64,000 nt of DNA from Curtobacterium sp. VKM Ac-2922 (GTDB lineage Bacteria > Actinomycetota > Actinomycetes > Actinomycetales > Microbacteriaceae): assembly GCF_022815645.1 (NCBI RefSeq), contig NZ_JALGRO010000001.1, forward strand, positions 1 to 64,000, written 5' to 3'. Below are positions 37,734 to 46,561 of this stretch, in pieces (the stretch's first letter is position 1; each line of letters begins with the position of its first letter). Under the pieces are notes generated by a model. It searched no databases, had not been told where the DNA came from, and saw nothing but the letters and a program-made list of their open reading frames with translations. The translations under genes and the position numbers were made by a program.

Positions 37734-38822
37734 TCAGAACCTCACTCTCGGGTCGATCAGGGCCGCGACGACGTCGACCACGAAGTTGGTGACGGCGACG
37801 ATGACCGCGAGCATCGCGACGATGCCCTGGACCGCGACGAAGTCACGGGCGGACAGGTACTGGTTGAGCTCGAAGCCGAGCCCGCGCCACCCGAAGGTGG
37901 TCTCGGTCAGGACCGAGCCACCCAGCAGCATGGCGATCTGCAGGCCCATCACCGTGATGATCGGCACCAGGGCGGGACGGAACGCGTGCGTCCGGACGAG
38001 CCGGGATTCGCGGACACCGCGCGATCGGGCGGCATCGACGTACTCCGAGCCGAGCGTGCCGATCATGTTGGCACGCACCAGCCGCAGGAAGATGCCGGCG
38101 GTGAGCAGCCCGAGCGTCAGCGCGGGCAGCACCGCGTGGGACAGCACGTCGCCGATGATCTGCCCGTTCCCGGTGCGGATCGCGTCGATGATGTAGACGC
38201 CGGTGGGGTTCTCGATGCGGTCGAGGACCAGCTGGGCGCGGGTGGACGCCCGGTCGCCGAGCGGCAGCCAACCGAGCCAGACCGAGAACACCAGCTTCAG
38301 CAGCAGCCCGCCGAAGAACACCGGCGTCGCGTAGGTCAGGATCGCGAGCGCGCGCAGCAGCACGTCGGGCCACTTGTCGCGCAGGTACGCCGCGAGCATG
38401 CCGAGCGGGATGCCGAGCACCAGGGCGACGACGAGCGCGTAGAAGACCAGCTCGGCCGTCGCACCGCCGTACTGCAGGATGATCTCGGTCACCGGGCGGT
38501 TGTCCGTCACCGACGAACCGAAGTCACCGCGGACGATCTGCCCGAGGTACTCCGCGTACTGCACGATCACGGGCCGGTCGTAGCCGGCGGCGTGCAGACG
38601 GTCCTGCAGCTGCGACGGGGTCAGCCGACCGCCGACGCTGGCGGTGATCGGGTTCCCGATGACGCGCATCAGGAAGAACACGAGCGTCACCAGGATGAAG
38701 ACGGTCGGGAAGATGAGCAGGAAGCGGACGAGGACGTACCGACCGATGCCGCCGCCGGCACGTCGCTGTGCCTGCGGTTTCGTCGGTTCGGAGTCGATCG
38801 CCTCCGGGGTCGTGAGGGTCAC
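37734..38822 (-). CDS. Peptide ABC transporter permease, DppB type
   Basis: This 362-residue protein has the DppB N terminus (GRYVLVRFLLIFPTVFILVT), a periplasmic region with NPITASVGGRLTPSQL, and the EAA loop AARSRGVRESRLVRTHAFRP. It ends with the family-typical DPRVRF. It pairs with the DppC-type permease to form the membrane channel for peptides or similar solutes. Confidence 0.93.
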   Translation of the reverse strand: MTLTTPEAIDSEPTKPQAQRRAGGGIGRYVLVRFLLIFPTVFILVTLVFFLMRVIGNPITASVGGRLTPSQLQDRLHAAGYDRPVIVQYAEYLGQIVRGDFGSSVTDNRPVTEIILQYGGATAELVFYALVVALVLGIPLGMLAAYLRDKWPDVLLRALAILTYATPVFFGGLLLKLVFSVWLGWLPLGDRASTRAQLVLDRIENPTGVYIIDAIRTGNGQIIGDVLSHAVLPALTLGLLTAGIFLRLVRANMIGTLGSEYVDAARSRGVRESRLVRTHAFRPALVPIITVMGLQIAMLLGGSVLTETTFGWRGLGFELNQYLSARDFVAVQGIVAMLAVIVAVTNFVVDVVAALIDPRVRF

Positions 38823-38875
38823 GGGGTTGGAGCCTTTCGCGGGAGGGTCACGGTGTGGGTGCCGTTCGCGTGACG

Positions 38876-38914
38876 CCGACAGGGGGCGCTCCTGGTGGGA
38901 GCGCCCCCTGTCGG
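38876..38914 (-). terminator. Attenuating stem-loop between binding protein and permease genes
   Basis: Perfect 17-base arms (CCGACAGGGGGCGCTCC and its complement) enclose a 5-base loop. It begins just past the stop of the binding protein gene, 54 bases before the permease ATG, without a T-tract. Such stems usually protect the upstream message and lower downstream expression, giving excess binding protein. Confidence 0.7.
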
Positions 38915-38923
38915 GTGTCGGGG

Positions 38924-40558
38924 TTACTTGGTGATCGTGCCGTAGCGGAACTTGAACGACGCGTCGAGCTCGACGCCCTTGACGTCCTTGCCGGCCACTG
39001 CGACCGACTTGCCCTGCAGCAGCGGCAGCGTCGAGATCTGCGAGGCCTGACGCTCCTGCGCCTGCTCGATGATGTCGGCGCGCTTGGTCTTGTCGGACTC
39101 TTCCTGCTCGTCCGCGATCAGCTTCTGGATCGTCGGGTCGTCGTAGTGGTTCTGCACGAAGTTGTCCTTCGTGAAGAACGGCGACAGGTAGTTGTCCGCG
39201 TCCGAGAAGTCCGGGAACCAGCCGAGCTGGTACTCCGGGTACGCGTCCTTGGTGCGCTCCGTGGCGTAGGTGGTGTAGACCGTCGACTGGATGTTGACGG
39301 TGAACAGACCCGAGGCCTCGAGCTGGGACTTCAGCAGCGCGTACTCGTCGTCCGAAGCCGAGCCGTAGTGGTCCGGTGCGTACTGGATGTTCAGCTCGAT
39401 CTTGCCGCTGACGCCCGCGTCCGACAGGGTCTGCTTCGCCTTGTCGACGGACGGACCGCCGCTGCCGTTGCCGTACATCGACTTGAACGGCGTCGCCGCA
39501 CCCGTCAGCCCGTCCGGCACCATCGAGTACACGGGCGAGTAGGTGTCGTTGTAGACCTCCTTCGCCAGGGCGCTGCGGTCGACGACGTCGGCCACGGCCT
39601 GGCGGACGGCCAGTGCCTTGGCCTCGTCGGCGTCGGTCTGCCCGGTCCCGAAGGGCTGGGTCTTGAAGTTGAAGACCATGTAGCGGATCTCGCCGCCGGG
39701 GCCGTCGATGACCTGGAGCTTGCTGTCCTTGCGCAGCGACGTGATGTCGGTCGGCGTCAGGGAGCGGTACGCCACGTCGACGTCGCCCTTCTGCACGGCG
39801 AGCTTCAGGTCGGTCTCCTTGGTGAAGTACTGGGCCGTGACGTCCTTGGTCTTCGCCTTGTCGAGCACGCCGTCGTACTTGTCGTTCGCCTGGTAGGAGA
39901 TCAGGTCGTTCTCCTTGTAGGACTTGATCACGTACTGGCCGGCGAAGGCGTTGCCCTTGACGATGTCGGCGGAGCTCGTGAGCTTGTCGGCCGAGAAGAC
40001 GTCTTCGTCGACGATCGGGCCGGCCGGGCTCGAGAGCACCTGGGGCCAGGTCTGGTCAGCGTGGTCCAGGTGGAACACGACGGTGGTGGGGTTCGGCGTG
40101 TCGATGCTCTTGAGGTTCGCGAGCAGCGACTGCGGGCCGTTCGCGTTGTTGATCTTGATCTCGCGGTTGAACGAGAACTTGACGTCGCTCGAGGTCAGCT
40201 TGTGGCCGTTGGCGAACTCGAGCCCCTTCTTCAGGGTGACCTCGTACGTCGTCGGGTCGGTGAACTCGCCCTTCGTCGCGATGTCCGGCTTGACGTCCGG
40301 GCTGCCCGTCGGGGTGTTCATCAGGAACGGGAACACCTGGTTCTGGACGGCGAACGAGCCGTTGTCGTACGAGCCCGCCGGGTCGAGCGACGTGATCTTG
40401 TCGGTCGTGCCGATGATCAGGCCGTTCAGGTCGCCGGAGCCGCCGCTGCCGCCGCCCGCGCAGCCGGTCAGGACCAGTGCCGTCGCTGCTGCGCCGGCGC
40501 CGATCGCGAGGGCGCGCTTGCCCCACGTGGCGCGGTGGTTGGTGAACACGGATGCCAT
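38924..40558 (-). CDS. Peptide ABC transporter substrate-binding lipoprotein
   Basis: This 544-residue protein is an SBP_bac_5 family binding protein with a long N-terminal signal and lipobox LVLTGC (Cys33), followed by a Gly/Ser linker. Family blocks include ITSLDPAGSYDNGSFAVQNQ, KKGLEFANGHKLTSSDVKFS and the C-terminal VQNHYDDPTIQKLIADEQEE. It captures peptides or related solutes outside the membrane and heads the operon. The ligand cannot be predicted. Confidence 0.93.
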   Translation of the reverse strand: MASVFTNHRATWGKRALAIGAGAAATALVLTGCAGGGSGGSGDLNGLIIGTTDKITSLDPAGSYDNGSFAVQNQVFPFLMNTPTGSPDVKPDIATKGEFTDPTTYEVTLKKGLEFANGHKLTSSDVKFSFNREIKINNANGPQSLLANLKSIDTPNPTTVVFHLDHADQTWPQVLSSPAGPIVDEDVFSADKLTSSADIVKGNAFAGQYVIKSYKENDLISYQANDKYDGVLDKAKTKDVTAQYFTKETDLKLAVQKGDVDVAYRSLTPTDITSLRKDSKLQVIDGPGGEIRYMVFNFKTQPFGTGQTDADEAKALAVRQAVADVVDRSALAKEVYNDTYSPVYSMVPDGLTGAATPFKSMYGNGSGGPSVDKAKQTLSDAGVSGKIELNIQYAPDHYGSASDDEYALLKSQLEASGLFTVNIQSTVYTTYATERTKDAYPEYQLGWFPDFSDADNYLSPFFTKDNFVQNHYDDPTIQKLIADEQEESDKTKRADIIEQAQERQASQISTLPLLQGKSVAVAGKDVKGVELDASFKFRYGTITK

Positions 40559-40854
40559 GTTCGATGCCTTCCTGGTGGTGGTTGCAGGTTCCCTGGACCG
40601 GAGGTGGATCGACTGTGTGACCGGTCAGGGACACTCATTGAGAGACACCATGCCACGGAACGGATTCCGGCGGGGGCGATTCTTTTACACCGCTGTAACG
40701 CAGGAGACGAGCGCGTACCGCATCATTCCGCCTGCGCGGATCGGCGCGTCGCGCAGGTTCGTTGCGCGGCGCAACTCCGCGGGGTGCTCCGCTCCCCGCT
40801 CCCTCCCCGCTCCCCGCTCCCCCGTGCCCTCCCCGCTCCCGGCGCCGCGTGCCC

Positions 40855-40973
40855 GAGTGGTCGCAACACCCCGCTCACGTCCGCCGAGCGGTCACGAATC
40901 GTCGCGCAGGCCGCGCACCACCGACAGACTCCGACCACTCGGCGCGCACCCGACGGGGTGTCGTGACCAGTCA
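40855..40973. repeat. Dispersed nested palindrome, copy A
   Basis: Outer arms are GAGTGGTCGCAACACCCCG and CGGGGTGTCGTGACCAGTC; inner arms are CGCCGAGCGGTCACG and CGACCACTCGGCG. Copy B, 219 bases further on, is almost identical and includes the same flanks, so the pair arose by tandem duplication. Confidence 0.8.
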
Positions 40974-41073
40974 GCGACGCGTCGAGTCACCTCCCCCACC
41001 GCCCCGTCTCCGTCGCCGCTCGTCCCCGCTCCCCGCTCCCCGCTTCCCTCCCCGCTCCCGGCGCCGCATGCCC

Positions 41074-41192
41074 GAGTGGTCGCAACACCCCGCTCACGTC
41101 CGCCGAGTGGTCACGAATCGTCGCGCAGGCCGCGCTCCACCGACAGACTCCGACCACTCGGCGCGCACCCGACGGGGTGTCGTGACCAGTCA
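41074..41192. repeat. Dispersed nested palindrome, copy B
   Basis: It has the same outer arms as copy A and an inner pair CGCCGAGTGGTCACG/CGACCACTCGGCG that matches better than in copy A. Confidence 0.8.
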
Positions 41193-41428
41193 GCGACGCG
41201 TCGCCGGACAGGAGGCCCGGCGCAGCACGGCAGCGCCGGTTGCGCGGGCAGTGCTGGGCGCTCGTCACGCGGCCGAGTCTCAGCAAGGCGGACATCGCGC
41301 GACCGCCGGACAGCGTCAACGGTCCGCACGGCCGAGCCTCGGCCAGGCGGACCGCACGCGATCGCCGCACCGTGGCGGCCGCGGCACGACCGCCGGACAG
41401 CGGCGGCCGTCCGCACGGCCGAGTCCCA

Positions 41429-41474
41429 CCGGACGGGAGGAGCGTGGCGGGCTGGCAACGAGCCTCCCGTCCGG
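41429..41474 (-). terminator. Stem-loop after dnaG
   Basis: Perfect 12-base arms CCGGACGGGAGG and CCTCCCGTCCGG enclose a 22-base loop. It lies 21 bases past the dnaG stop and carries the GGACGGGAGG core of the terminator-like family in this window. Confidence 0.65.
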
Positions 41475-41494
41475 GGCACAGCCGCCCGGTGCGG

Positions 41495-43408
41495 CTAGGA
41501 CGCTTCGGCGTCCGCCCGCAGGCGCATGCGCTGCGCATCGAGGTCGACGAGCTGTCGCTGGATCTCGGCGCGACGCTCGACGTTGCCGTTCGGGTCTGCA
41601 CGCTGCAGCTGCCCGAGCAGTGACGCCTTGCGCGCGAGCAGGTCGCGTTCGACCAGCGCCACGACGATGCCGCGACAGTAGATCGCCAGGTCCTCGTCGT
41701 TGCGGGCGGGGATCGGGGCGAGCGCGAGCTCGGACACCAGGCCGCGGACGGGTGCCGGCACGTCCGAGGACAGCCGGTCGAGCCAGTCCGTGCCGCCGAG
41801 CGCGTCGACGTTGGCGACGACGGCGTCGCGGACCACGGCGAGCATCGGCGCCGAGAACGTCGCCGCGGCCGCAAGCCCCAGCAACGGGGCCCCCACCGAG
41901 GTCGGCTGCTGCACCATCGCCATCACGGCGTCGCGTTCCATGCGGGTGATCGGGTCGTTCGGCAGTGACCGGATGCCGGCGACGGGCTCGTCGGCGGGCG
42001 TGGCGATCTGTCCGCCCGGGCCGGCCTGCCCCTGCGGGACCGAGCCCTGCCCGCGCGCGTGGTCCGCCGACGCCCGCGACCGCGCCCCCTCGACCGCGCG
42101 ACGGACCTCGCCCATGTCCATGCCGAGCCAGCCGGCCAGTTCGCGCACGTAGCCCTGCGTGAGCGAGCGGTCACGGATGCCTGCGAGCACGGGCGCGGCC
42201 GACCGCAGCGCGCTGACCCGGCCCTCGACCGTCTCGAGGTCGTGGCCGTCCAGGGTGCGCCGGATCATGAACTCGAACATCGGGCGCTTGTTCGTGACGA
42301 GCCGGCGGATCGCGTCGTCGCCCCGGGCCAGGCGCAGGTCGCACGGGTCGAGGCCGCCCGGCGCGACGGCGACGTAGGTCTGCGCGGCGAAGCGCTGCTC
42401 TTCGGCGAACGCGCGTGATGCCGCCCGTTGTCCGGCTTCGTCGGGGTCGAACGTGAAGACGACCTCGCCGTTGGCGTTCGGGTCGCCGCCGCTGACGTCG
42501 CCGAGCATCGGCCGCAGCGCCTTGATGTGGTCGACGCCGAACGACGTGCCACACGTGGCCACCGCGGTCGTGACGCCGGCCAGGTGGCAGGCCATGACGT
42601 CGGTGTAGCCCTCGACGATGACGACCTGCTTCTGCTTCGAGATGTCGCGGCGGGCCAGGTCGATCCCGTAGAGCACGTGGCTCTTGTGGTAGATCGGGGT
42701 CTCGGGGGTGTTGAGGTACTTCGGGCCCTTGTCGTCCTCGAGCAGGCGCCGGGCACCGAAGCCGATCGTGGCACTGGTCACGTCGCGGATCGGCCACATC
42801 AGACGCCCACGGAACCGGTCGTAGGGCGAACGGTCCCCCTGGCTGACCAGTCCGGCCGAGACGATCTCCTCGATCGTGAAGCCCTGCCCGCGCAGGTGGT
42901 CCCGGAGCACGTCGAACGACTTCGGGGCGAACCCGACGCCGAAGTGCTGCGCCGCCGCCGGGTCGAACCCGCGCTCGCCCAGGAACCGGCGGGCGGGCTC
43001 GGCCTGCGGGGTCGTGAGCTGCGCGACGTAGAACTGCAGCGCGGCTTCGTTGGCGGCGATCAACCGCGCACGGGTGTTGTAGTCGGTGCGGGGGCCGTCG
43101 CCTTCTTCGTAGTGCAGCGTGAAGCCGATCTTGGCGGCCATCCGCTCGACCGCTTCGGAGAACGTGGTGTGGTCCTGCTTCATGATGAAGCTGAAGACGT
43201 CGCCGTCCTCGCCGCAGCCGAAACAGTGGTACCGACCCACCTGGGGACGGACGTGGAACGAGGGTGACCGCTCGTCGTGGAAGGGGCACAGGCCCTTGAG
43301 TGAACCCACCCCGGCGGACTTCAGTGTGACGTAGTCACCGACGACGTCGGCGATGTTCACGCGCGCGCGGACCTCGTCGATGTCGTTCCGCGCGATGAGT
43401 CCAGCCAC
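41495..43408 (-). CDS. dnaG: DNA primase
   Basis: This 637-residue protein makes RNA primers at the replication fork. The N-terminal zinc finger is Cys41, His44, Cys62 and Cys65 (CPFHDERSPSF then YHCFGCG). The catalytic TOPRIM core has VVIVEGYTDVMACH and VFTFDPDEAGQ. The C-terminal part contains an Ala/Gly/Gln-rich linker and the helicase-binding region. It starts at GTG 43408, 6 bases after TAGGAT, so it appears leaderless, and follows dgt by 39 bases. Confidence 0.97.
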   Translation of the reverse strand: MAGLIARNDIDEVRARVNIADVVGDYVTLKSAGVGSLKGLCPFHDERSPSFHVRPQVGRYHCFGCGEDGDVFSFIMKQDHTTFSEAVERMAAKIGFTLHYEEGDGPRTDYNTRARLIAANEAALQFYVAQLTTPQAEPARRFLGERGFDPAAAQHFGVGFAPKSFDVLRDHLRGQGFTIEEIVSAGLVSQGDRSPYDRFRGRLMWPIRDVTSATIGFGARRLLEDDKGPKYLNTPETPIYHKSHVLYGIDLARRDISKQKQVVIVEGYTDVMACHLAGVTTAVATCGTSFGVDHIKALRPMLGDVSGGDPNANGEVVFTFDPDEAGQRAASRAFAEEQRFAAQTYVAVAPGGLDPCDLRLARGDDAIRRLVTNKRPMFEFMIRRTLDGHDLETVEGRVSALRSAAPVLAGIRDRSLTQGYVRELAGWLGMDMGEVRRAVEGARSRASADHARGQGSVPQGQAGPGGQIATPADEPVAGIRSLPNDPITRMERDAVMAMVQQPTSVGAPLLGLAAAATFSAPMLAVVRDAVVANVDALGGTDWLDRLSSDVPAPVRGLVSELALAPIPARNDEDLAIYCRGIVVALVERDLLARKASLLGQLQRADPNGNVERRAEIQRQLVDLDAQRMRLRADAEAS

Positions 43409-43414
43409 CCCACG

Positions 43415-43420
43415 ATCCTA
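43415..43420 (-). promoter_or_regulatory. -10 box of dnaG
   Basis: TAGGAT on the minus strand is exactly 6 bases before GTG 43408, without a ribosome site. It would allow dnaG to be transcribed separately from dgt. Confidence 0.5.
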
Positions 43421-43447
43421 GTTCGCGTGGCTGACGCGCAGGACCGC

Positions 43448-44734
43448 TCAGACGGGGATGTGGACGGCCTCGCGCTCCCCCACGACGAGCCGCTTGTGCC
43501 AGGCGATCGCGCCCTGGTCGGTCAGGTTCGCGACCTGGTCCACCACGGCCCGCAACCGGCCCGCGTCGTCGTGGGCGCCACGCCAGTCGGCCGCGAATCC
43601 GGGCTCGAGCGCGTCGTCGGCGCGGGCCGCGACGGCGTCGAGCAGCTCGGTCAGGATGCGGCGCTGGTCTTCGTACACCGGCTGCCGGTCGCCCTGGGTC
43701 ATCACGAACGCCGCCACGATGCCCTTGAGCACGGCGATCTCGCCGATGATCTCGGGCGGGGTGACGACCGAGGCCGCGAACCGCACGAGCGACCCGGACG
43801 CGTACGCCTGCCGCGTGGCGCTGGTGGCCGTCCGCGCGAAGCGGCCGATCAGTTGCGACGTCAGGTTCTTCAGCCGCGCCGCATCCCGCCGTGAGCCGTC
43901 GTACGACGTCATCCACAGTGGCAGCGCGCGCAGCCGGTCGAACGCCTCGAGCAGTTCGTCGCGGCTCAGGTCGTCGCCGACCCAGGCGTGCATGGCGGAC
44001 ACGATGTCGTTCTCGCCGACCCGGTCGCCGAGCGCGGCCACGTCGATGAAGCCCGCCACCACGGCGTCCTCGAAGTCGTGCACCGAGTACGCGATGTCGT
44101 CGGACAGGTCCATCACCTGGGCCTCGATGCAGCGCTGCCGGCGGGGTGCCCCGTCGCGCAGCCAGGCGAACGCGTCGTGGTCGTCGTCGTAGAACCCGAA
44201 CTTCGTGCGACCGGACGATGCCTCGCCCACGCCCTGCGACGCCGGCCACGGGTACTTGCACGACGCGTCGAGCGATGCCCGGGTCAGGTTGAGACCGTAG
44301 GCACGATCGGCATCGGGCCCGGAGCCGTACACCTTCGGCTCGAGCCGGGTGAGCAGCCGCAGGGTCTGCGCGTTGCCCTCGAAGCCGCCGATGTCGGCCG
44401 CCCAGGCGTTCACCGCGGTCTCGCCGTTGTGCCCGAACGGCGGGTGGCCGATGTCGTGCGCCAGACAGGCGGTGTCGACGACGTCGGGGTCGAGCCCGAG
44501 CGAGTCGGCGAGCTCGCGGCCGACCTGCGCGACCTCGAGCGAGTGCGTCAGCCGGTTGCGGGCGAAGTCGAGCCCGGTCGTCGGGCTGAGCACCTGCGTC
44601 TTGGCGGCGAGCCGACGGAGCGCGCTGGAGTGCAGCAGGCGGGCGCGGTCGCGGGCGAAGTCGCTGCGGCGGTTGCTGTGCTGCTCGGGCAACCACCGCT
44701 CGGCGTCGGCCGGCCCGTACGAACTGGTGCTCAT
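43448..44734 (-). CDS. dgt: Deoxyguanosinetriphosphate triphosphohydrolase-like protein
   Basis: This 428-residue HD-domain protein hydrolyses dNTPs to deoxynucleosides and triphosphate. The HD motif is in RNRLTHSLEVAQVGRELA and ACLAHDIGHPPFGHNGE, with a later Asp in MDLSDDIAYSVHDFED. It follows dusB with a 4-base ATGA overlap and precedes dnaG, the usual order in this family. Confidence 0.93.
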   Translation of the reverse strand: MSTSSYGPADAERWLPEQHSNRRSDFARDRARLLHSSALRRLAAKTQVLSPTTGLDFARNRLTHSLEVAQVGRELADSLGLDPDVVDTACLAHDIGHPPFGHNGETAVNAWAADIGGFEGNAQTLRLLTRLEPKVYGSGPDADRAYGLNLTRASLDASCKYPWPASQGVGEASSGRTKFGFYDDDHDAFAWLRDGAPRRQRCIEAQVMDLSDDIAYSVHDFEDAVVAGFIDVAALGDRVGENDIVSAMHAWVGDDLSRDELLEAFDRLRALPLWMTSYDGSRRDAARLKNLTSQLIGRFARTATSATRQAYASGSLVRFAASVVTPPEIIGEIAVLKGIVAAFVMTQGDRQPVYEDQRRILTELLDAVAARADDALEPGFAADWRGAHDDAGRLRAVVDQVANLTDQGAIAWHKRLVVGEREAVHIPV

Positions 44735-45885
44735 CCGCCGCTGTGGTGCAGCTCGGCGGCGGCGAGGACCTTGCGGAACTCGGCGTCGACGTGGCGGCTG
44801 TCGAGCCAGCGGTCGGGCAATGCCGTGCGCTTGGGGTGTCCGGCGCGACCGCGGGGCCCCTCGGCGTCGGCGCCCGGGTACGGCGCGTCGTGGTCGAGCT
44901 GGCCGAGCAGGTCGGCGATCTCCTGCAGCGAGGATGCCATCGACAGCCCGGACCGGACGTCGCCGCCGATCGGGTACCCCTTGAAGTACCAGGCCACGTG
45001 CTTGCGCATGTCGCGGCAGCCCTGGTCTTCGGACCCGAAGAACTCGACGAGCAGCTCGGCGTGCCGCTGGAACGCGACCGCGACCTCGCCCAGGGTCGGC
45101 ATGTAGCGCAGCCCTTCGCCCCGGAACGCCGCGGCCAGGTCGCCGAACAGCCACGGACGCCCCAGGCAGCCGCGTCCGACGACGACGCCGTCGCAGCCGG
45201 TCTCGTCGACCATGCGCAGGGCGTCGGCGGCGGACCAGATGTCGCCGTTGCCCAGCACCGGGATGTCCGTCACCGCTTCTTTCAGGGTGGCGATGGCGGA
45301 CCAGTCGGCCTGGCCGGAGTAGTGCTCGTTCGCGGTGCGGGCGTGCAGCGACACCGCCGCGACGCCGGCATCCCGCGCGATGCGGGCGGCGTCGAGGTAG
45401 GTCAGGTGGTCGGCGTCGATGCCCTTGCGCATCTTGACGGTGACGGGGACGTTGCCCGCGGCCCGGACCGTCTTGGTGACCAGGTCGCGGAACAGGTCGG
45501 TCTTCCACGGCAGGGCGGCGCCACCGCCCTTGCGGGTGACCTTGGGCACCGGGCACCCGAAGTTCAGGTCGATGTGGTCGGCACGGTCCTCGGCCACCAG
45601 GATCGTTGCGGCTTCGGCGACGGTGTTCGGCTCGACGCCGTACAGCTGGATCGAGCGCGGGGTCTCGGACTCGTGGTGCTGGATGAGCTGCATCGACACG
45701 GGCGTGCGTTCGACGAGCGCTCGCGAGGTGATCATCTCGCACACGTAGAGCCCAGCGCCGTACTCGCGGCAGAGCCGGCGGTACGCCATGTTCGTGATGC
45801 CCGCCATCGGCGCGAGCACGACGGGCACGTCGACCTCGATGGGGCCGATGCGCAGGGGCTTGCGGGGCGCTTGTGTGATCGTCAT
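44731..45885 (-). CDS. dusB: tRNA-dihydrouridine synthase
   Basis: This 384-residue flavoenzyme reduces uridines in the tRNA D-loop. It has the FMN-binding TIM-barrel start VVLAPMAGITNMAYRRLCRE, the active-site Cys in DLNFGCPVPKVTRKGGG and the phosphate-binding GNGDIWSAADAL. The C-terminal helical part binds tRNA. I chose the ATG at 45885, 9 bases after GGAGGA; the open upstream extension is Arg-rich and non-conserved. Confidence 0.95.
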   Translation of the reverse strand: MTITQAPRKPLRIGPIEVDVPVVLAPMAGITNMAYRRLCREYGAGLYVCEMITSRALVERTPVSMQLIQHHESETPRSIQLYGVEPNTVAEAATILVAEDRADHIDLNFGCPVPKVTRKGGGAALPWKTDLFRDLVTKTVRAAGNVPVTVKMRKGIDADHLTYLDAARIARDAGVAAVSLHARTANEHYSGQADWSAIATLKEAVTDIPVLGNGDIWSAADALRMVDETGCDGVVVGRGCLGRPWLFGDLAAAFRGEGLRYMPTLGEVAVAFQRHAELLVEFFGSEDQGCRDMRKHVAWYFKGYPIGGDVRSGLSMASSLQEIADLLGQLDHDAPYPGADAEGPRGRAGHPKRTALPDRWLDSRHVDAEFRKVLAAAELHHSGG

Positions 45886-45932
45886 ACCGGTTCCATCCTC
45901 CCACGTCGGCGCCCGCCGGTAGCGTTCTCCAC

Positions 45933-46415
45933 ATGACGACCGACGCCATCGCCCGCTTCGACGCCGACGCAGCAGCCCGCGGGCTGCAGGTCGACGTGGT
46001 CGAACGTCCCGCAGCCGACTCCCTGGCCCAGGCCGCCGAGCTGCTCGGCATCGACCCGGGCGACATCGTGAAGACCCTGGTGGTGAAGCGCCACGACGGA
46101 GACTTCGTGCTGGCGCTGGTGCCCGGCGGCCGCAGCATCGCGTGGAAGAAGCTGCGCGGCGTGGTCGGGGTGAACAAGCTCTCGATGCCCGACGCCGCGA
46201 CGGCGCTGCAGGCATCGGGCTACGAGCGCGGCACCATCACGCCGATCGGTGCGACCGGTGCGATGCCGGTGTTCGCGGACGAACGCATCGTCGGTCGCCG
46301 GGTCGCCCTGGGCGCCGGCCGCCACGGCGCGAGCGCCTTCGTCGACGCGGACGCCCTGATCACCGCCTACGACGCGACCGTCGCGGACATCACCGACGAG
46401 GAACCCCAGCGCTAG
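45933..46415 (+). CDS. ybaK: YbaK/EbsC-type aminoacyl-tRNA deacylase
   Basis: This 160-residue protein has the YbaK fold: IVKTLVVKRHDGDFVLALVP, then VNKLSMPDAATALQASGYERG and GATGAMPVFADERI. The family removes mischarged amino acids, mostly Cys from tRNA-Pro. A TAGCGT box lies 7 bases before the ATG, so it seems leaderless. It is divergent from dusB with a 47-base gap, and its stop codon shares CTAG with the stop of a small ORF on the other strand. Confidence 0.9.
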   Translation: MTTDAIARFDADAAARGLQVDVVERPAADSLAQAAELLGIDPGDIVKTLVVKRHDGDFVLALVPGGRSIAWKKLRGVVGVNKLSMPDAATALQASGYERGTITPIGATGAMPVFADERIVGRRVALGAGRHGASAFVDADALITAYDATVADITDEEPQR

Positions 46416-46561
46416 TCGGGTACCTCGGACCAGTCGCCCTCGGCGCCCGGAACGAAGCACGAGTCGCCCTCACACACGACCGCGTCCGCCAGCAGCGGCT
46501 GCAGTCCCGGTACTGCCTGGAGGCCCGGTGCGGCCACCGCGCGCACGTCGAGGTCCGTCAT
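46412..46561 (-). CDS. 49-residue protein coupled to the FrnE-like gene
   Basis: An ATG-started frame of 49 codons begins at 46561, overlapping the stop of the FrnE-like gene in ATGA, the same arrangement used by verified gene pairs here. It ends at a TAG sharing CTAG with the ybaK stop, so it fills the gap exactly. The product is acidic and carries CEGDSCFVPGAEGDW, a C-x5-C pair, next to a gene for a DsbA-like oxidoreductase. I do not recognise the family. Confidence 0.55.
   Translation of the reverse strand: MTDLDVRAVAAPGLQAVPGLQPLLADAVVCEGDSCFVPGAEGDWSEVPD

Larger units (their letters stand above)
40559..41494. other. Repeat-rich gap between binding protein and dnaG
   Basis: This 936-base stretch has no credible gene. 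It holds the upstream region of the binding protein gene, low-complexity CTCCCCGCTCCC runs, two nested palindromes in tandem, GC-rich sequence with repeated CGGCCGAG motifs and the dnaG terminator. TTACACCGCTGTAA (40686-40699) is a TTACA-N4-TGTAA palindrome and a possible operator for the transport operon. Confidence 0.7.

Noticed and set aside
40855-41192. Possible CRISPR array at the repeated segments near 41 kb
   Set aside because: Only two copies, 219 bases apart, each internally palindromic and with similar spacers; no Cas genes nearby.
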